A DNA stretch of 64,000 nucleotides from Robiginitalea marina. Lineage in GTDB: Bacteria > Bacteroidota > Bacteroidia > Flavobacteriales > Flavobacteriaceae. The notes under the pieces were generated by a model. The model was not told the DNA's origin. It saw nothing but the letters and a program-made list of their open reading frames with translations, and searched no databases. Every line of letters begins with the position of its first letter. Position 1 is the stretch's first letter. Location: assembly GCF_024006985.1 (NCBI RefSeq), contig NZ_JAMXIB010000011.1, positions 33,672 to 97,671 of the forward strand. The letters are read 5' to 3'. Position numbers and translations under genes: made by a program. Positions 18,517 through 33,248 of the stretch are shown in pieces.

Positions 18517-19905
18517 ATGTCAGAAAACCAGGCCCCACAGCAGGAAACCGCAAGTAAACCCCTTTCCGGGGCCGGAAATCCGCCCATCCATGCAGTTTCC
18601 CTGTGGACGGTACTTAAAAACCGCAAGCGGATCCTCAAAAACCCCCTGCCGTTCCACCACGAAAATTTTGAAGCCCATGGCGATACTTTCATGGTTTGGA
18701 TCGGGCCGGATTCAAGGGTCGTTTTCACCCGCGACCCCCTGATTGCCCGCAACATCCTGCAAAAGAACCACCGGAATTACCGCAAATCGCCCCTTCAGAC
18801 CCGCGATCTGGCCAAATACATTGGGCACGGCATCCTGACCAGTGAAGGGGAGTACTGGCGCAGGCATCGCAAGATGATACAACCGGCGTTCCACAAAGAT
18901 GCCCTCAGGGGCTTGCTGGGGATAATGTTCGGGGCAATTCGTTCAGAATTATCGGGCCTGCCGGTAGGCCGGCCGATGGATGTATTTCCGCGCATGAGCG
19001 ACCTGGCTTTCCAGGTGGTGGCCCGGTCGCTTTTCAGTGCGGGAAACCTCCGGGACGACATGAAGCGCTTGCAGGAAATCACCGAAACGAACCAGCGCAT
19101 GCTGATCCGTGAAATGCGGCAGCCCTATTTGAAATGGTGGTTCCGAATGTCAGGACAAATCCGCCGCCACCTGGACTACGCAGAGGAGGGGCGGGGGTTG
19201 CTTGACCGGTTGATCGAGGAGCGGGTCCAAAGCGGGGCGTCTCAGGGCGATTTGCTCGACATGCTGCTGGAAGCCCGGTACGACGATGGTTCCCCCATGC
19301 CCAGGAAACAACTGATCGATGAGGTCCTGATCCTTTTTACGGCCGGGCACGAGACAACCGCCAATGCCCTGAGTTTTACCCTGTACCTCCTCGCCCGGCA
19401 CCCGGAGATACAGGAAAGGCTTTACCAGAGTGTGGCATCCCTGGATTTTGACCCAGGCAACATCGATCAATGGATAAGGGGCCTTGGGTTTGCCCAGCAA
19501 TGCGTGGAGGAAGCCATGCGCCTCTTTCCGCCGGTTTATGTGATCGACCGGGTTTCCCTCGGGCCGGAAGAATTGCAGGGACACACCTATCCGGCCGGAA
19601 CCACCTGGCTGGTGAGTCTTTACGAACTTCACCGCAGCCCCCGCCTTTGGGAAGACCCCCTGTCCTTCCGTCCCGATCGGTTCGACCCGGAAAGGAAAAA
19701 GGAGTTCACCTCCCATTACTTCCCCTTTGGGGCGGGCCCCCGGATGTGTATTGGCAATAATTTTGCCCTCTACGAAATGGTGATGGCCATCGGGTGGATG
19801 GTAAAAAAGTACCGGATTACCTCCCCGCTCCCGACCCTGGAGGTCGTGCCGCTGATTTCCCTGAAGCCGGGCGAGGTATTGCTGGAATTGCATCCCAGGC
19901 ATTAG
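18517..19905 (+). CDS. Cytochrome P450
   Basis: A heme-thiolate monooxygenase of 462 residues with no signal peptide, so likely cytosolic. The diagnostic elements are all present: the I-helix oxygen-activation motif AGHETTAN, an ExxR-type K-helix, a PERF-like segment (FRPDRFDPER), and the heme-binding loop FPFGAGPRMCIGNNFA with axial Cys411. Length and motif style fit bacterial P450s related to fatty-acid hydroxylases, but the substrate cannot be told from sequence. No ferredoxin or reductase gene is adjacent. It starts 2 bases after ruvB and is probably co-transcribed with it. Confidence 0.93.
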   Translation: MSENQAPQQETASKPLSGAGNPPIHAVSLWTVLKNRKRILKNPLPFHHENFEAHGDTFMVWIGPDSRVVFTRDPLIARNILQKNHRNYRKSPLQTRDLAKYIGHGILTSEGEYWRRHRKMIQPAFHKDALRGLLGIMFGAIRSELSGLPVGRPMDVFPRMSDLAFQVVARSLFSAGNLRDDMKRLQEITETNQRMLIREMRQPYLKWWFRMSGQIRRHLDYAEEGRGLLDRLIEERVQSGASQGDLLDMLLEARYDDGSPMPRKQLIDEVLILFTAGHETTANALSFTLYLLARHPEIQERLYQSVASLDFDPGNIDQWIRGLGFAQQCVEEAMRLFPPVYVIDRVSLGPEELQGHTYPAGTTWLVSLYELHRSPRLWEDPLSFRPDRFDPERKKEFTSHYFPFGAGPRMCIGNNFALYEMVMAIGWMVKKYRITSPLPTLEVVPLISLKPGEVLLELHPRH

Positions 19906-19992
19906 CCGACCCCTTTAGCTTTTCTGCTTTCTTGTTTTGGAGGGGGAACTGCCCTCGCATTTTTGGTATCTTCGGATCAAATCTAGCCGGGG

Positions 19993-20922
19993 ATGTCCAG
20001 GGAAAGAAACGCTGTCGCCATAAAAGCCGAGGCCCAACGCCTCGGGTTTTTGGCCTGTGGCATCTCGGAAGCGACCTTCCTGGAAGCAGAAGCCCCAAGG
20101 TTGGAACGGTGGCTCAGGCAGGGGATGCACGGGGAAATGGCCTATATGGAAAACCATTTCGACAAGCGCCTGGACCCCCGCAAGCTGGTGCCCGGGGCGC
20201 GAACGGTCATTTCCCTGTTGTATAATTATTTTCCCCGGGAGCAGCAAAGGGAGGACACGTACAAACTCTCCAAATATGCCTACGGGGAAGATTACCACCG
20301 CGTGGTCAAAGACAAGCTCCGCGCATTGCTCGAATTCATCCGCGAGGAAATCGGGGCTGTGGACGGCCGGGCCTTTGTGGATTCCGCCCCGGTCCTGGAC
20401 AAGGCCTGGGCTGCCCGCAGCGGCCTCGGATGGATTGGGAAAAACGCCAATCTGCTTACCCGGCAGGTAGGGTCTTTCTATTTTATTGCAGAACTGATCG
20501 TGGACCTGGAGCTCGCCCCCGATGCCCCGGTGACAGACCACTGCGGTACCTGTACGGCCTGCCTGGAGGCCTGCCCGACAGGGGCTATTGTGAAGCCGTA
20601 TGTGGTTGACGGGAGCAAATGCATTTCCTACTTTACCATAGAGTTGAAAAATGAGATCCCCGCTTCTGTAAGCGGATCCTTCGACGACTGGGTATTCGGG
20701 TGCGATATTTGCCAGGATGTCTGCCCCTGGAACCGATTTTCAAAGCCCCATGGGGAACCCAGGTTCAACCCGGCCCCAGGCCTCCTCGACATGGACCGGA
20801 GGGAGTGGGAGGAACTCACTGTGGAGGTCTTCCGGCAGGTGTTTTCAAAATCGGCTGTCAAACGGGCCAAATTTGCGGGCCTGAAACGAAACATTGATTT
20901 TGTGAAGGGCCAGGGGGAGTAG
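19993..20922 (+). CDS. queG: Epoxyqueuosine reductase QueG
   Basis: Catalyses the last step of queuosine tRNA modification, the cobalamin-dependent reduction of epoxyqueuosine to queuosine. 309 residues. Two [4Fe-4S] sites are visible: [12 protein letters not shown] from ~184 and [11 protein letters not shown] from ~237. Each contributes Cys to both clusters, as in the family. The N-terminal half is the DUF1730 cobalamin-binding region, with a likely catalytic Asp in the [10 protein letters not shown] stretch. The gap from the P450 is 87 bases and contains a -7-like TATCTTCG (19967-19974), so it may have its own promoter. Confidence 0.95.
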   Translation: MSRERNAVAIKAEAQRLGFLACGISEATFLEAEAPRLERWLRQGMHGEMAYMENHFDKRLDPRKLVPGARTVISLLYNYFPREQQREDTYKLSKYAYGEDYHRVVKDKLRALLEFIREEIGAVDGRAFVDSAPVLDKAWAARSGLGWIGKNANLLTRQVGSFYFIAELIVDLELAPDAPVTDHCGTCTACLEACPTGAIVKPYVVDGSKCISYFTIELKNEIPASVSGSFDDWVFGCDICQDVCPWNRFSKPHGEPRFNPAPGLLDMDRREWEELTVEVFRQVFSKSAVKRAKFAGLKRNIDFVKGQGE

Positions 20923-21072
20923 GGGGAAAGCCCCCGGTACAGGCAGGTCGGTATTCAATCTCAGATTTTACAGAGCGGAATAAAGTTTTTATATTGAGGG
21001 CGCAACGCGATCCCCCGCAGAGGGGGATTGCCACGTTTTTTGACTAAACTCAACCAACTAAATCAAAAATTC

Positions 21073-22791
21073 ATGGGCGGATTAGGTACTCTGGACCTGG
21101 TAGTGATCGTGGTCTACCTGGTAGGGATCATTATATACGGGATTTCCAAATCGAAGCGGAGCAGTTCTGAAGATTATTTCCTTGGAGGCCGCACCATGAC
21201 CTGGCCCATTGTGGGGATTGCCCTTTTTTCTGCCAATATCTCCAGCTCCACCCTGGTAGGGCTGGCCTCCGACGGCTTTCAGACCAACGTCCACGTATAC
21301 AACTACGAGTGGTACGCGGTGGTAATCCTGATCTTTTTTTCCATCTTCTTCCTCCCGTTCTACCTGAAATCGGGGGTGTACACCATGCCGGAATTCCTGC
21401 AAAAACGCTATGACAAGCGTTCCCGGTATTATTTTTCGCTCATTACCATCATCGGGAATGTCCTGGTCGATACCGCCGCCGGGCTTTATGTGGGCAGCAT
21501 AGTCCTCAAGCTGCTTTTTCCGGAGATCAGTTCCACCCTCATTATCATTATCCTCGCCCTCGCGGCAGCCGCCTACACCATTCCGGGGGGGCTTAACTCG
21601 GTGATACAAACCGAGGTCATCCAGGCGGTACTGCTCATTATCGGCTCGTGTCTGCTCACCTATTTTGCTTTTGACCGGCTCGGCGGGGGATGGGAATTGA
21701 TGATGGACAAACTCGACGGCATGCTTGCTGCCGGGGAGGTGGAATTCAGGGACCGGGCGGCCGAAGGGAAATACATCCCATCAAATTCGAAAGAGGCCTT
21801 TAGCCTGGTACGCCCGGGCAATGATGAATTTATGCCCTGGTGGGGGCTGGTTTCCGGGGTGGCCCTGCTGGGCTTTTATTTCTGGGCCAATAACCAGTTT
21901 ATGGTGCAGCGCGTATTGGGGGCTAAAAACCTGAACCATGGCCGGTGGGGAGCCCTCTTTGCCGGATTGCTCAAGCTTCCTGTGATCTTCATTATGGTGG
22001 TGCCCGGGGTCCTGGCCCTGCTGCTGTTCAATACCCTCGACATTTCAGAGTTGAATTATCCCCTCGCTTCCGGGGGGATGTGTGAAAACCTGGCCGATTG
22101 CCCAAACCTGACGTATCCGGTGCTGCTCTTTCAACTGCTTCCCGCCGGCATCCTTGGGCTCGTGGTGGCCGGGTTGCTCGCCGCCATGATGTCGTCGGTG
22201 TCGGCGACCTTCAATTCAGCCTCCACCCTGATTACCATGGATTTTGTGCGTGAACTAAAGCCTGAACTGACCAGCAAGCAGTTGGTCCGCGCCGGACAGA
22301 TCGCCACCCTGGTCCTGGTTGTGCTGGCCTCTGCCTGGGTGCCCTTTATCGAAAGGGTAAGCGATTCCCTCTGGGCGTACCTGCAGCTGGTGATTGCCTT
22401 TACCAGTCCACCGGTGGTCTCTGCCTTTATCCTTGGCCTGTTCTGGAAGCGCGCCAATGCCCAGGGGGCTTTTGTCAGCCTTATTTTCGGGGGTATTTTC
22501 GCCCTCTTTATGATCCTTTCGGCTTCCCTGGACCTGTGGCCCTACCTGAATGATTTCCATTTCCTGGCTAAGGCCAACCTGTTGTTTGTGGTAAGTGCGC
22601 TCATCCACATCGGGGTAAGCCTGGCCACCGGACGACCCGACCCGCAGCAGGTAGCCGAGTACACCTATAAAAAGGAATTGTTCACTTCTGAAACGGAAGA
22701 ATTGCAGGCCCTGCCCTGGTACCAGAATTACCGGTACCTGGCGGTCATCCTGCTGGTGATGACCGCGGCCATCGTGATCTGGTTCTGGTAG
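21073..22791 (+). CDS. Sodium:solute symporter (SSS/SGLT family)
   Basis: An inner-membrane Na+-coupled transporter, 572 residues from the ATG at 21073. A TTG 15 codons upstream would add a polar stretch and is less likely. The sequence is a run of ~13-14 hydrophobic helices with the SSS signature around 'YFLGGRTMTWPIVGIALFSA' and 'SSSTLVGLAS'. The core repeat ATFNSASTLITMDF and a PVVSAFILGLFWKR segment near the end are also typical. Sugar, inositol and sialic-acid transporters share this architecture; the substrate is not determinable. No sugar-catabolic genes are adjacent. Confidence 0.9.
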   Translation: MGGLGTLDLVVIVVYLVGIIIYGISKSKRSSSEDYFLGGRTMTWPIVGIALFSANISSSTLVGLASDGFQTNVHVYNYEWYAVVILIFFSIFFLPFYLKSGVYTMPEFLQKRYDKRSRYYFSLITIIGNVLVDTAAGLYVGSIVLKLLFPEISSTLIIIILALAAAAYTIPGGLNSVIQTEVIQAVLLIIGSCLLTYFAFDRLGGGWELMMDKLDGMLAAGEVEFRDRAAEGKYIPSNSKEAFSLVRPGNDEFMPWWGLVSGVALLGFYFWANNQFMVQRVLGAKNLNHGRWGALFAGLLKLPVIFIMVVPGVLALLLFNTLDISELNYPLASGGMCENLADCPNLTYPVLLFQLLPAGILGLVVAGLLAAMMSSVSATFNSASTLITMDFVRELKPELTSKQLVRAGQIATLVLVVLASAWVPFIERVSDSLWAYLQLVIAFTSPPVVSAFILGLFWKRANAQGAFVSLIFGGIFALFMILSASLDLWPYLNDFHFLAKANLLFVVSALIHIGVSLATGRPDPQQVAEYTYKKELFTSETEELQALPWYQNYRYLAVILLVMTAAIVIWFW

Positions 22792-23031
22792 TTCCCGGGG
22801 GTTGACCTTTTTGGTGAACGGGGATGCAGCCCGCGAGGGCTCTGTGCTGCGGGGCCCCCCGCCCTCCCGCCCCCAACCCAAACCTACCCCTACCCCCTGC
22901 AACTCCCCAACAGGCCTCCCGCTTTCCGCTAAAAAGTATTGGAATACAACTACTTCCAATGCAATCCCGGGGGATTGGGTGAAATCGCCCCACTTTTGCG
23001 AATCCCCCGTACAGAAAAGGCCCAAACCCCT

Positions 23032-23039
23032 TACTTTTG
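23032..23039 (+). promoter_or_regulatory. Candidate -7 box for maeB
   Basis: TACTTTTG fits TAnnTTTG, 18 bases before the maeB ATG. The expected -33 TTG is not evident. The 266-base gap upstream (22792-23057) contains nothing else that I recognise. Confidence 0.35.
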
Positions 23040-23057
23040 TAGTTCTAACCCAAACCC

Positions 23058-25355
<2,298 letters not shown>

Positions 25356-25400
25356 CTCATCGTCCCATAAGGGATAGCGGGGCCAAAAAACGGATTTATT

Positions 25401-25982
25401 ATGATCAACCACCTCAGCGGAAGACTGGTAGAAAAATATCCGACCCATGTGGTCATCGAATGCGGGGGCGTGGGGTACCAGGTCCATATTTCCCTGAACA
25501 CCTATTCCTCCCTCCCGCAGGGGGAACAGGTGCGCCTGTTTACCCACCTGCAGATTCGGGAAGACGCCCACACGCTCTACGGGTTTTCAACCCCGGCAGA
25601 ACGGGAAATTTTCCGGTTGCTGCTCTCGGTATCGGGCGTTGGGGCCAGCACCGCCCGGACCATGCTTTCATCCATGGCGCCGGCCGAGGTTCGGGACGCC
25701 ATTGCCACTGCAGATGTCAGGGCCATTCAGGCCGTCAAGGGCATCGGTGCCAAAACTGCCCAAAGGGTGATCCTGGACCTGAAAGACAAGATTTTGAAAA
25801 TCTATGATCTGGATGAAGTTTCCCCAAAAACGGACAATACAAAAAGGGAAGAAGCGTTATCTGCTTTAGAGGTTCTTGGTTTTGCCAGAAAGCCCGCCGA
25901 AAAGGCTGTGGACGAGGTATTGCGCCAGGATTCCTCCACAAGCGTAGAGGGTATTATAAAGAGTGCGCTTCAAAATTTGTAA
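25401..25982 (+). CDS. ruvA: Holliday junction DNA helicase subunit RuvA
   Basis: A tetrameric junction-binding subunit, 193 residues. The OB-fold N-terminal domain starts MINHLSGRLVEK. Two helix-hairpin-helix motifs follow (LLLSVSGVGASTARTML and AVKGIGAKTAQRVILDLKDK), then a linker and the small C-terminal RuvB-binding domain (EALSALEVLGFARKPAEKAV). It directly precedes sprA, the conserved flavobacterial order, with only 5 bases between. Confidence 0.97.
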   Translation: MINHLSGRLVEKYPTHVVIECGGVGYQVHISLNTYSSLPQGEQVRLFTHLQIREDAHTLYGFSTPAEREIFRLLLSVSGVGASTARTMLSSMAPAEVRDAIATADVRAIQAVKGIGAKTAQRVILDLKDKILKIYDLDEVSPKTDNTKREEALSALEVLGFARKPAEKAVDEVLRQDSSTSVEGIIKSALQNL

Positions 25983-25987
25983 AACGT

Positions 25988-28900
25988 TTGAAAACAGGGG
26001 CATCTAAAAGTTCAAGATCCTTTTGCAAACCGTTTTTCTTCCTGACCTTCCTGCTCCTGGGGCCCCTTTGGGTGGCCCGGGCACAGGAACCAGCAACTGC
26101 CGGGCCCGATTCCGTCAAGACCGGGATTTCCCTGGGAAGGCTGCGTATGGAGAACCCGGAAAGCATTGTTTCCAAGTATACCTATGATCCAAAGCTGGAC
26201 CGGTATATCTACACGGAAACCGTTGGGGATTACGATATTTCCTATCCGGTCATCCTGACCCCCGAGCAGTACCTAGAACTCATCCGCAAGACGGAGATCA
26301 AGTCGTACTTTAAGGAGAAAATAGACGCCTTTTCCGGAAAAAAGGAAGGAAGCGAGGAAGCCCGGAAAAACCTGCTGCCCAACTTCTATGTAAACAGCGG
26401 CTTTTTTGAAACCATCTTCGGGGGCAACAGCATTGAAGTGATCCCACAGGGTTCTGTGGCCATGGACCTCGGGGTCATCTGGCAAAAAAACGATAACCCG
26501 GCCCTGTCCCCCCGGAACCGCACCAACCTGGCTTTTGATTTCGACCAGCGCATCAGCCTGAGCATGCTCGGGAAGATCGGGGAGCGCCTGCAGGTCACGG
26601 CCCAGTATGACACCGAGGCCACCTTCGACTTCCAGAACCTTATCAAGCTCGATTATACCCCCACTGAAGACGACATCATCCGCAAGATCGAGGTGGGAAA
26701 CGTGAACATGCCCCTGAACAGTTCGCTGATTACCGGCGCCCAAAGCCTCTTCGGGGTGAAGACCCAGCTGCAGTTCGGGAAGACCACCGTTACTGCCGTG
26801 TTCTCCGAGCAGCGCTCCCAGAACAATACTGTGGTCGCCCAGGGCGGGGGTACCCTGAATGAATTTGAGCTCACTGCCCTGGATTACGACGAGGACCGCC
26901 ACTTCTTCCTGGCCCAGTACTTTCGAGACCGCTATGACCAGGCCCTGGAGGATTACCCGTTCATCCGGAGCCAGGTACAACTCACCCGTCTGGAGGTCTG
27001 GGTGACCAACCGCAGCCAGCAGACCCTGAACGTGAGGAATATCGTGGCCATCCAGGACTTGGGGGAGACTGCTCCCGACCTGACCCGCATCGGAAGGGCC
27101 GGCGGGGCCCCGGGGGACTTTTTCAACCCGGCGGGCCCGAACCCGGAACTCCCCCGTAACGGGGCCAACGACTACGACCCTGCCCTGATCGGCGGGGGAG
27201 GGGTGCTCACCCCGGCTATCAGGGATATCGCCACGGTGGCTTCAGGCTTCCAGATCCCCGGGGGGTATGTAGCCAATGAAGGCTTTGACTATGCCATCCT
27301 GGAAAACGCCCGCAAGCTGGAAATCGGAAGGGATTATTCCTTCGATTCCCAACTCGGGTACATTTCCCTCAACCAACGCCTAAGCAATGACGAAGTCCTG
27401 GCCGTGGCCTTCCAGTATACGTTCAATGGGGAAGTCTTCCAGGTGGGGGAGTTTGCCAATGGCGGGGTGGATGCCACCACGGTTGCCCCCGGGGTACAGC
27501 CGCAGGTCAGCAACAATACCCTGGTGCTGAAGCTCCTGAAGAGCAACATCACCAATGTGCAGGACCCCATCTGGGACCTGATGATGAAAAACATCTACGC
27601 CACGGGGGCTTTCCAGCTGAGCCAGGAAGACTTCCGGATGAACATCCTTTACAACGACCCCACCCCCCGGAACTATATCACCCCGGTAGACCCCAACCAG
27701 GGATGGCCCAGTACCCCCAGGCCTTTACAGGAGCGCATCCTGCTCGATGCCTTCAACTTCGACCGGCTCAATATCTACAACGACGTGCAACCCGGGGGGG
27801 ACGGGTTTTTCGATTACGTCCCGGGCATTACGGTAAACCCGCAGAACGGCCTCATTATCTTCACCAAGGTGGAGCCTTTCGGGGAATTCCTCTTCGACCT
27901 GCTTGGCGGGGGTACCTACGACGTGCCGGGCGACCAGGGGTATAACCCCAACCAGCAGAAGTACGTGTTCCGCAATATGTACGTGCAGACCAAGGCGGCC
28001 TCCCTCCAGGACGCTGAAAAAAACCGCTTTCGGATCAAGGGGCGGTACAAATCGCAAAGTGGCGGGGGCATTCCCATCGGGGCCTTCAACGTGCCCCAGG
28101 GTTCGGTAAGGGTCACTGCCGGGGGCCGGCAGTTGCAGGAGGGCATCGACTACACCGTCAACTACCAGGCCGGGACCGTCCAGATCCTTGACCCCAGCCT
28201 GCAGGCTTCCAATGTACCCATCAATATATCGGTGGAAAACAATGCGGTCTTCGGGCAGCAGACGCGGAGGTTTACCGGGGTAAACGTCGAACACCAGGTG
28301 AATGAGAAATTCGTTCTGGGCGCCACCCTTCTGAACCTGAACGAGCGGCCACTGACTCAGAAAGCCAATTTTGGCGTGGAACCGGTGAACAATACCATCT
28401 TCGGGCTGAATGGAAATTTTTCCACTGAAGTCCCCTTCCTTACCCGCCTGGCGAATATGCTCCCCAACGTGGATACCGACGTCCCCTCGAATGTGTCGGT
28501 GCGGGGCGAAGTGGCTTTCCTGAAGCCCAACTCCCCCCGGAATGCCGATTTCCTGGGGGAAACCACGACCTATCTCGACGATTTTGAAGGGGCCCAGGCC
28601 CTGATCGATATCCGGTCGTCCCTGGGGTGGACCCTCGCCAGCCCTCCCCTTGAATTCCTCGACGGGGGGGAGCAGGGCCTTGAAGCCGGTTTTGGCAGGG
28701 CTAAAATGGCGTGGTACACCATAGACCCGATATTTTATACCAACCAAAGGCCTGCAGGCATCACCGACAACGACCTCTCCCTTAACGAAACCCGCCGGAT
28801 CTTCATCGATGAGGTCTTTCCCAGCGTGGATGTGGCCCAGGGGCAGACTACCGTGCAGAATACCCTCGACATCGCGTACTATCCGGACCAGAAAGGGCCC

Positions 28901-31900
28901 TACAACGCCAACCCCAGCTTTGGGGGCGAGGTGCCCCAGGAAAAATGGGGAGGGATCATGCGCTCCTTAAGCAGCACCAACTTCGAGCAGTCGAATGTGG
29001 AATTCATTCAGTTCTGGGTGCTGGACCCCTATGTCGACGGCCAGGCGACGAGTCCCGGGGAACTGGTCATCAACCTGGGGAACATCAGCGAGGACATCCT
29101 TCCCGACGGGAGGAAGCAATATGAGAATGGCCTTCCCGGGGTGGGGTCCAATGTGCTCGTTACCCCCACTGCCTGGGGACAGGTGCCGTCTACCCAGGCC
29201 CTGGTCTACGCCTTCGACGCCGCTGAAGCCAATAGATCCCTGCAGGACATCGGGTTTGACGGCCTGGATGATGCCGCAGAGGCCGCTGCCGGGTACAACG
29301 GCCCCCCGGAGGACCCTGCCCTGGACAACTACACCTATTACCTGAACCGGGACGGGGACGTGCTCGAGCGGTACCTCGATTTCAACAATACCCAGGGTAA
29401 CTCCCCCATTGCCGTATCGGCAACCGACCGCGGGAACACCACCCTGCCCGATGTGGAGGACGTGGACCGTGACCTGACCATGAACACGGTGAACAGCTAC
29501 TATGAATACCGCATCCCCATCCGGCCCGGAATCTCCGTGGATGACCGCTATGTGACCGACGTCAAGGAAGGGGTTACCCCCAACCTGCCCAATGGCACCC
29601 AGCTCAACCGCCGGTGGATCCAGTACAAGATCCCCCTGAGTGATTTTGCCCAGGCGGTTGGGGGCATTTCCGATTTCCGATCCATCAGTTTCATGCGGAT
29701 GTACCTGACGGGTTTCCAGGGCCCCGTCGTGCTTCGGTTCGCTACCCTCGACCTGGTCCGGGGCGACTGGCGGATTTACACCCGCAGCCTCCAGGCGGGC
29801 AATGAACCCCCGGAAGACGATGCCACCATCCTGGATGTGAATGCCGTAAACGTGGAGGAAAACAATTCCCGTATCCCCATCCCGTATGTGCTTCCCCCCG
29901 GGGTTTTCCGCGAACAGCTCAACAACAACAACACTATTGTCCGCCAGAACGAACAGTCCCTCTCCCTGGTGGTGGAAAACCTGGAACCCGAGGATGCAAG
30001 GGGGGTCTTTAAGAATGTGAACATGGACATGCGGCAGTACGAGCGCATCCGGATGTTCCTCCACGCCGAGAAACTGGTCCAGTCCGACCCGTTTATCGAC
30101 GGGCAGTCGGCGGTAGGGTTTTTGCGGATCGGGACCGATTTTTCCGAAAACTTCTACCAGCTGGAGGTGCCGCTGGTCTTTACGCCATTCGGGGCCTCGA
30201 CGCCGGAAACCGTTTGGCCGGCCATCAACGAGCTCAATGTGGCCCTGGCAGACCTGAACAAGGTGAAATCGCAGGGGATTGCCGACCAGACCCTCGGGGA
30301 AATTACCTACTACGAGGTGGTGGACGGGGAGGCCGTGGCCGTGGATGAATTTGCCCCCCGCCAACCCGGGCAATTGCGTATCGGAATCCGCGGGAACCCT
30401 TCCCTGGGGAGTATCCGCAGTATGATGGTAGGGGTTAAGAACATCGACAATGTACCGCTGCGGACGGAGGTATGGTTCAATGAATTGCGCCTGGCCGGGC
30501 TAGACAACAACGGGGGCTGGGCCGCCGTGGCGGCCATCGATGCCAACATGGCTGACTTTGCCAACGTATCCGCAACGGGAAGCCGGAGTACCTCCGGTTT
30601 TGGGTCCCTCGACCAGATGCCGAACGAACGCCTCCGGGAGGATGCCATCGCTTACGGGGTGGTCACCAATGTCGAGCTCGGCAAGCTCCTGCCGTCGAAA
30701 TGGAACGTGCAGTTGCCATTCAACTACGGGGTTTCCGAACAATTGATCACCCCCGAATTCGACCCGGTCTACGACGACCTGAAGCTGCAGGACCGCATCG
30801 ATGCGGCGCCAACCGCCCAGGAAGCTGAAATCATACGGGAGCAGGCCGAGGATTACACCAAGCGCACCAGCATAAACCTGATCGGGGTCCGAAAGAACCG
30901 GGGCGAAGAGGCCGAGGCCAACTTCTTCGATATTGAAAACTTTACCTTCAACTATTCCTACAACGAGACCGACCACCGCGATTTTGAAGTGGCGAGCCTC
31001 CGGGACCAGAATGTCCGGGCAGGGGCGGTGTACAACCACAATTTCAAATCCTCCTCGGTAGCCCCTTTTGCCAAGAACGATTCCCTGTTTCGGGGCGATT
31101 ACTGGAAATGGCTTAAGGATTTCAACTTTAACTGGCTGCCCACGAGCATTTCCCTCCAATCGGACATCAACCGGCAATTCAGCCAGCAGCGCTTCCGGGA
31201 CGTTTTGGAGCCGGGGGTGGAGCGGCTGCAACTTCCGCTGCTCCAGCAACGCAACTACCTGTTCAATTGGCAGTATACGCTGAATTACGCCCTTACCAAA
31301 TCCCTGAGGGTGAACCTGACGGCATCCAACAACAACATCGTCCGCAATTATTACGAGGAAGAAGGCAACCCGTTTTCCAACATCCTGCAGGACCTTTCCC
31401 TATGGGACGGCTTTTTCAATGTGGGGGAGGCCAACCGGCATACCCAGCAGATGCAATTGAACTACGAATTGCCCCTTTCGAAGATCCCCATCCTCGATTT
31501 CATCAACGCCCAGTATACCTATACCAGCAACTTCGACTGGCAACGGGGGGGCGATGCCCTTAACCTGGCTGTGGCCAAGGCCCAGAACCCCGGGGTCCCT
31601 GAAGACCAGCTCATCCTTCCTTCCATCAATACGGTGCAGAATGCCAATACCCATACCCTTACGGCGGCGCTCAGCATGCAGCGGCTTTATGACCGCCTCG
31701 GCCTGAAGAAATCGGGTGGGAAGCCGGCCGCGCAGATCGCCCCGCCACGGACAGACAAGGCCGGCAACCCCAGGGGAGGGGAAGCGGTGGAGCAGGAACA
31801 AAAGACCTCAAAGGCCTTCAATACCGCGATCGACATCCTGACCATGGTAAAACGGGTTAATGTCAATTACAGCGAAAACAACGGTACCGTCCTTCCGGGA

Positions 31901-33166
31901 TATACCCGTTCCATTGGGTTTATCGGGACGACCAAACCCACCCTGGGCTTTGTCTTCGGGAGCCAGTCCGACATCCGCTTTGAGGCGGCCCGGCAGGGAT
32001 GGCTTACGAATTTCCAGGAATTCAACCAGCAATTCATCCGCCGGACCAACAAGCAGCTCAACATCACCGCCACGGCCCTGCCGGTACCCGAGCTGACGAT
32101 CGACCTGATCGCAGACCGGCAGTTTTCCAGCAGCCTGCAGGAGAATTTCCGGATCGAAGACGGGGAGTACCAGCCGCTTACCCCCAACACTTTTGGCAAC
32201 TTCAGTATCTCCACCCTCATGATCGGCACGGTATTCGGCAAGAGCGATGAATTCAATTCCGCCACCTTTGACGCCTTCAGGGAGAACCGCCTCATTATCG
32301 CCAACCGGCTACTCGCCGACCGCAGTGGCCCTGACGAAGGGCTGGACGAGGACGGCTTCCCGATCCGCTATGGCAAAACCAGCCAGGATGTCTTGCTGCC
32401 TGCCTTCTTTGCCGCTTACACCGGGCAGGACGCCGGGCGGGTAAACCTGGATGCCTTCCGGGATATCCCGATCCCGAACTGGAACATCAAGTACACCGGG
32501 CTTATGAAGAACAAGTGGTTCCGCAAGCAGTTCAAGCGCTTTTCCCTGAGCCACGGATACCGGGCGGCTTACAGCATCAACTCCTTCCAGACCAACCTGG
32601 AGCGGGACCAGCTGCTCTCCTCGGGCCAGCCGCCCATAGAAGCGGAAACCCAGGACCTGTTGCCGGAGAACATCATCAACAACGTGGTGCTGAACGACCA
32701 GTTCAACCCACTGATCCGCGTCGATTTCGAAATGCAGAACAGCCTGAGCGTGCTGGCTGAGGTGCGCACCGACCGGGCACTTTCCCTGAGCTTCGACAAC
32801 AACCTGCTCACCGAGATCAACGGGAAGGAATACACCCTCGGGCTCGGGTATCGCTTCAAGGACGTCATGATGGTGACCAACCTGGGCGGGGAGCGGACCC
32901 GGCTGAAGGGAGACCTGAACCTGAAGGCCGACCTGAGCCTGCGCGATAACATCACCATTATCCGCAACCTCGACATCGACAACAACCAGATCACCTCGGG
33001 CCAGAACCTGCTCTCCATCAAATTCACTGCCGATTACGCCCTGACCAAAAACCTGAATGCCCTGTTTTTCTACGACCATACCTTCTCACAGTTTGCCGTT
33101 TCCACGGCTTTCCCCCAGACCAACATCAATGCCGGCTTTACCCTCCGGTATAATTTCGGCAACTAG
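25988..33166 (+). CDS. sprA: Type IX secretion / gliding motility outer-membrane translocon SprA
   Basis: SprA (Sov in Porphyromonas) forms the giant outer-membrane barrel through which type IX secretion substrates leave the cell. It is needed for gliding in flavobacteria. 2392 residues, close to the usual length. The only plausible start is TTG at 25988, giving a signal peptide ending VARAQ (~33). Long beta-rich stretches run throughout, and the C-terminus ends in alternating hydrophobic residues and a terminal aromatic strand (LRYNFGN). It sits between ruvA and gcvH as in related genomes. The gene is very rich in Asn and Asp and free of frameshifts. Confidence 0.95.
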   Translation: MKTGASKSSRSFCKPFFFLTFLLLGPLWVARAQEPATAGPDSVKTGISLGRLRMENPESIVSKYTYDPKLDRYIYTETVGDYDISYPVILTPEQYLELIRKTEIKSYFKEKIDAFSGKKEGSEEARKNLLPNFYVNSGFFETIFGGNSIEVIPQGSVAMDLGVIWQKNDNPALSPRNRTNLAFDFDQRISLSMLGKIGERLQVTAQYDTEATFDFQNLIKLDYTPTEDDIIRKIEVGNVNMPLNSSLITGAQSLFGVKTQLQFGKTTVTAVFSEQRSQNNTVVAQGGGTLNEFELTALDYDEDRHFFLAQYFRDRYDQALEDYPFIRSQVQLTRLEVWVTNRSQQTLNVRNIVAIQDLGETAPDLTRIGRAGGAPGDFFNPAGPNPELPRNGANDYDPALIGGGGVLTPAIRDIATVASGFQIPGGYVANEGFDYAILENARKLEIGRDYSFDSQLGYISLNQRLSNDEVLAVAFQYTFNGEVFQVGEFANGGVDATTVAPGVQPQVSNNTLVLKLLKSNITNVQDPIWDLMMKNIYATGAFQLSQEDFRMNILYNDPTPRNYITPVDPNQGWPSTPRPLQERILLDAFNFDRLNIYNDVQPGGDGFFDYVPGITVNPQNGLIIFTKVEPFGEFLFDLLGGGTYDVPGDQGYNPNQQKYVFRNMYVQTKAASLQDAEKNRFRIKGRYKSQSGGGIPIGAFNVPQGSVRVTAGGRQLQEGIDYTVNYQAGTVQILDPSLQASNVPINISVENNAVFGQQTRRFTGVNVEHQVNEKFVLGATLLNLNERPLTQKANFGVEPVNNTIFGLNGNFSTEVPFLTRLANMLPNVDTDVPSNVSVRGEVAFLKPNSPRNADFLGETTTYLDDFEGAQALIDIRSSLGWTLASPPLEFLDGGEQGLEAGFGRAKMAWYTIDPIFYTNQRPAGITDNDLSLNETRRIFIDEVFPSVDVAQGQTTVQNTLDIAYYPDQKGPYNANPSFGGEVPQEKWGGIMRSLSSTNFEQSNVEFIQFWVLDPYVDGQATSPGELVINLGNISEDILPDGRKQYENGLPGVGSNVLVTPTAWGQVPSTQALVYAFDAAEANRSLQDIGFDGLDDAAEAAAGYNGPPEDPALDNYTYYLNRDGDVLERYLDFNNTQGNSPIAVSATDRGNTTLPDVEDVDRDLTMNTVNSYYEYRIPIRPGISVDDRYVTDVKEGVTPNLPNGTQLNRRWIQYKIPLSDFAQAVGGISDFRSISFMRMYLTGFQGPVVLRFATLDLVRGDWRIYTRSLQAGNEPPEDDATILDVNAVNVEENNSRIPIPYVLPPGVFREQLNNNNTIVRQNEQSLSLVVENLEPEDARGVFKNVNMDMRQYERIRMFLHAEKLVQSDPFIDGQSAVGFLRIGTDFSENFYQLEVPLVFTPFGASTPETVWPAINELNVALADLNKVKSQGIADQTLGEITYYEVVDGEAVAVDEFAPRQPGQLRIGIRGNPSLGSIRSMMVGVKNIDNVPLRTEVWFNELRLAGLDNNGGWAAVAAIDANMADFANVSATGSRSTSGFGSLDQMPNERLREDAIAYGVVTNVELGKLLPSKWNVQLPFNYGVSEQLITPEFDPVYDDLKLQDRIDAAPTAQEAEIIREQAEDYTKRTSINLIGVRKNRGEEAEANFFDIENFTFNYSYNETDHRDFEVASLRDQNVRAGAVYNHNFKSSSVAPFAKNDSLFRGDYWKWLKDFNFNWLPTSISLQSDINRQFSQQRFRDVLEPGVERLQLPLLQQRNYLFNWQYTLNYALTKSLRVNLTASNNNIVRNYYEEEGNPFSNILQDLSLWDGFFNVGEANRHTQQMQLNYELPLSKIPILDFINAQYTYTSNFDWQRGGDALNLAVAKAQNPGVPEDQLILPSINTVQNANTHTLTAALSMQRLYDRLGLKKSGGKPAAQIAPPRTDKAGNPRGGEAVEQEQKTSKAFNTAIDILTMVKRVNVNYSENNGTVLPGYTRSIGFIGTTKPTLGFVFGSQSDIRFEAARQGWLTNFQEFNQQFIRRTNKQLNITATALPVPELTIDLIADRQFSSSLQENFRIEDGEYQPLTPNTFGNFSISTLMIGTVFGKSDEFNSATFDAFRENRLIIANRLLADRSGPDEGLDEDGFPIRYGKTSQDVLLPAFFAAYTGQDAGRVNLDAFRDIPIPNWNIKYTGLMKNKWFRKQFKRFSLSHGYRAAYSINSFQTNLERDQLLSSGQPPIEAETQDLLPENIINNVVLNDQFNPLIRVDFEMQNSLSVLAEVRTDRALSLSFDNNLLTEINGKEYTLGLGYRFKDVMMVTNLGGERTRLKGDLNLKADLSLRDNITIIRNLDIDNNQITSGQNLLSIKFTADYALTKNLNALFFYDHTFSQFAVSTAFPQTNINAGFTLRYNFGN

Positions 33167-33190
33167 CCCCCGGCTTTTTTATCAACAGGC

Positions 33191-33223
33191 TTTGGCGGGT
33201 CCGGTCGGAAAAAGCTACATTTG
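33191..33223 (+). promoter_or_regulatory. Sigma-A promoter of gcvH
   Basis: TTTG at 33191-33194 and TACATTTG at 33216-33223 are separated by 21 bases. This fits the flavobacterial TTG-N17-23-TAnnTTTG pattern, 25 bases before the gcvH ATG. Confidence 0.5.
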
Positions 33224-33248
33224 CCCTACTACCAAAAGCTGGAATACC

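Noticed and set aside
20922..20935. GGGGG-AAAG-CCCCC hairpin after queG as a terminator
   Set aside because: The stem is only five base pairs and no T run follows.
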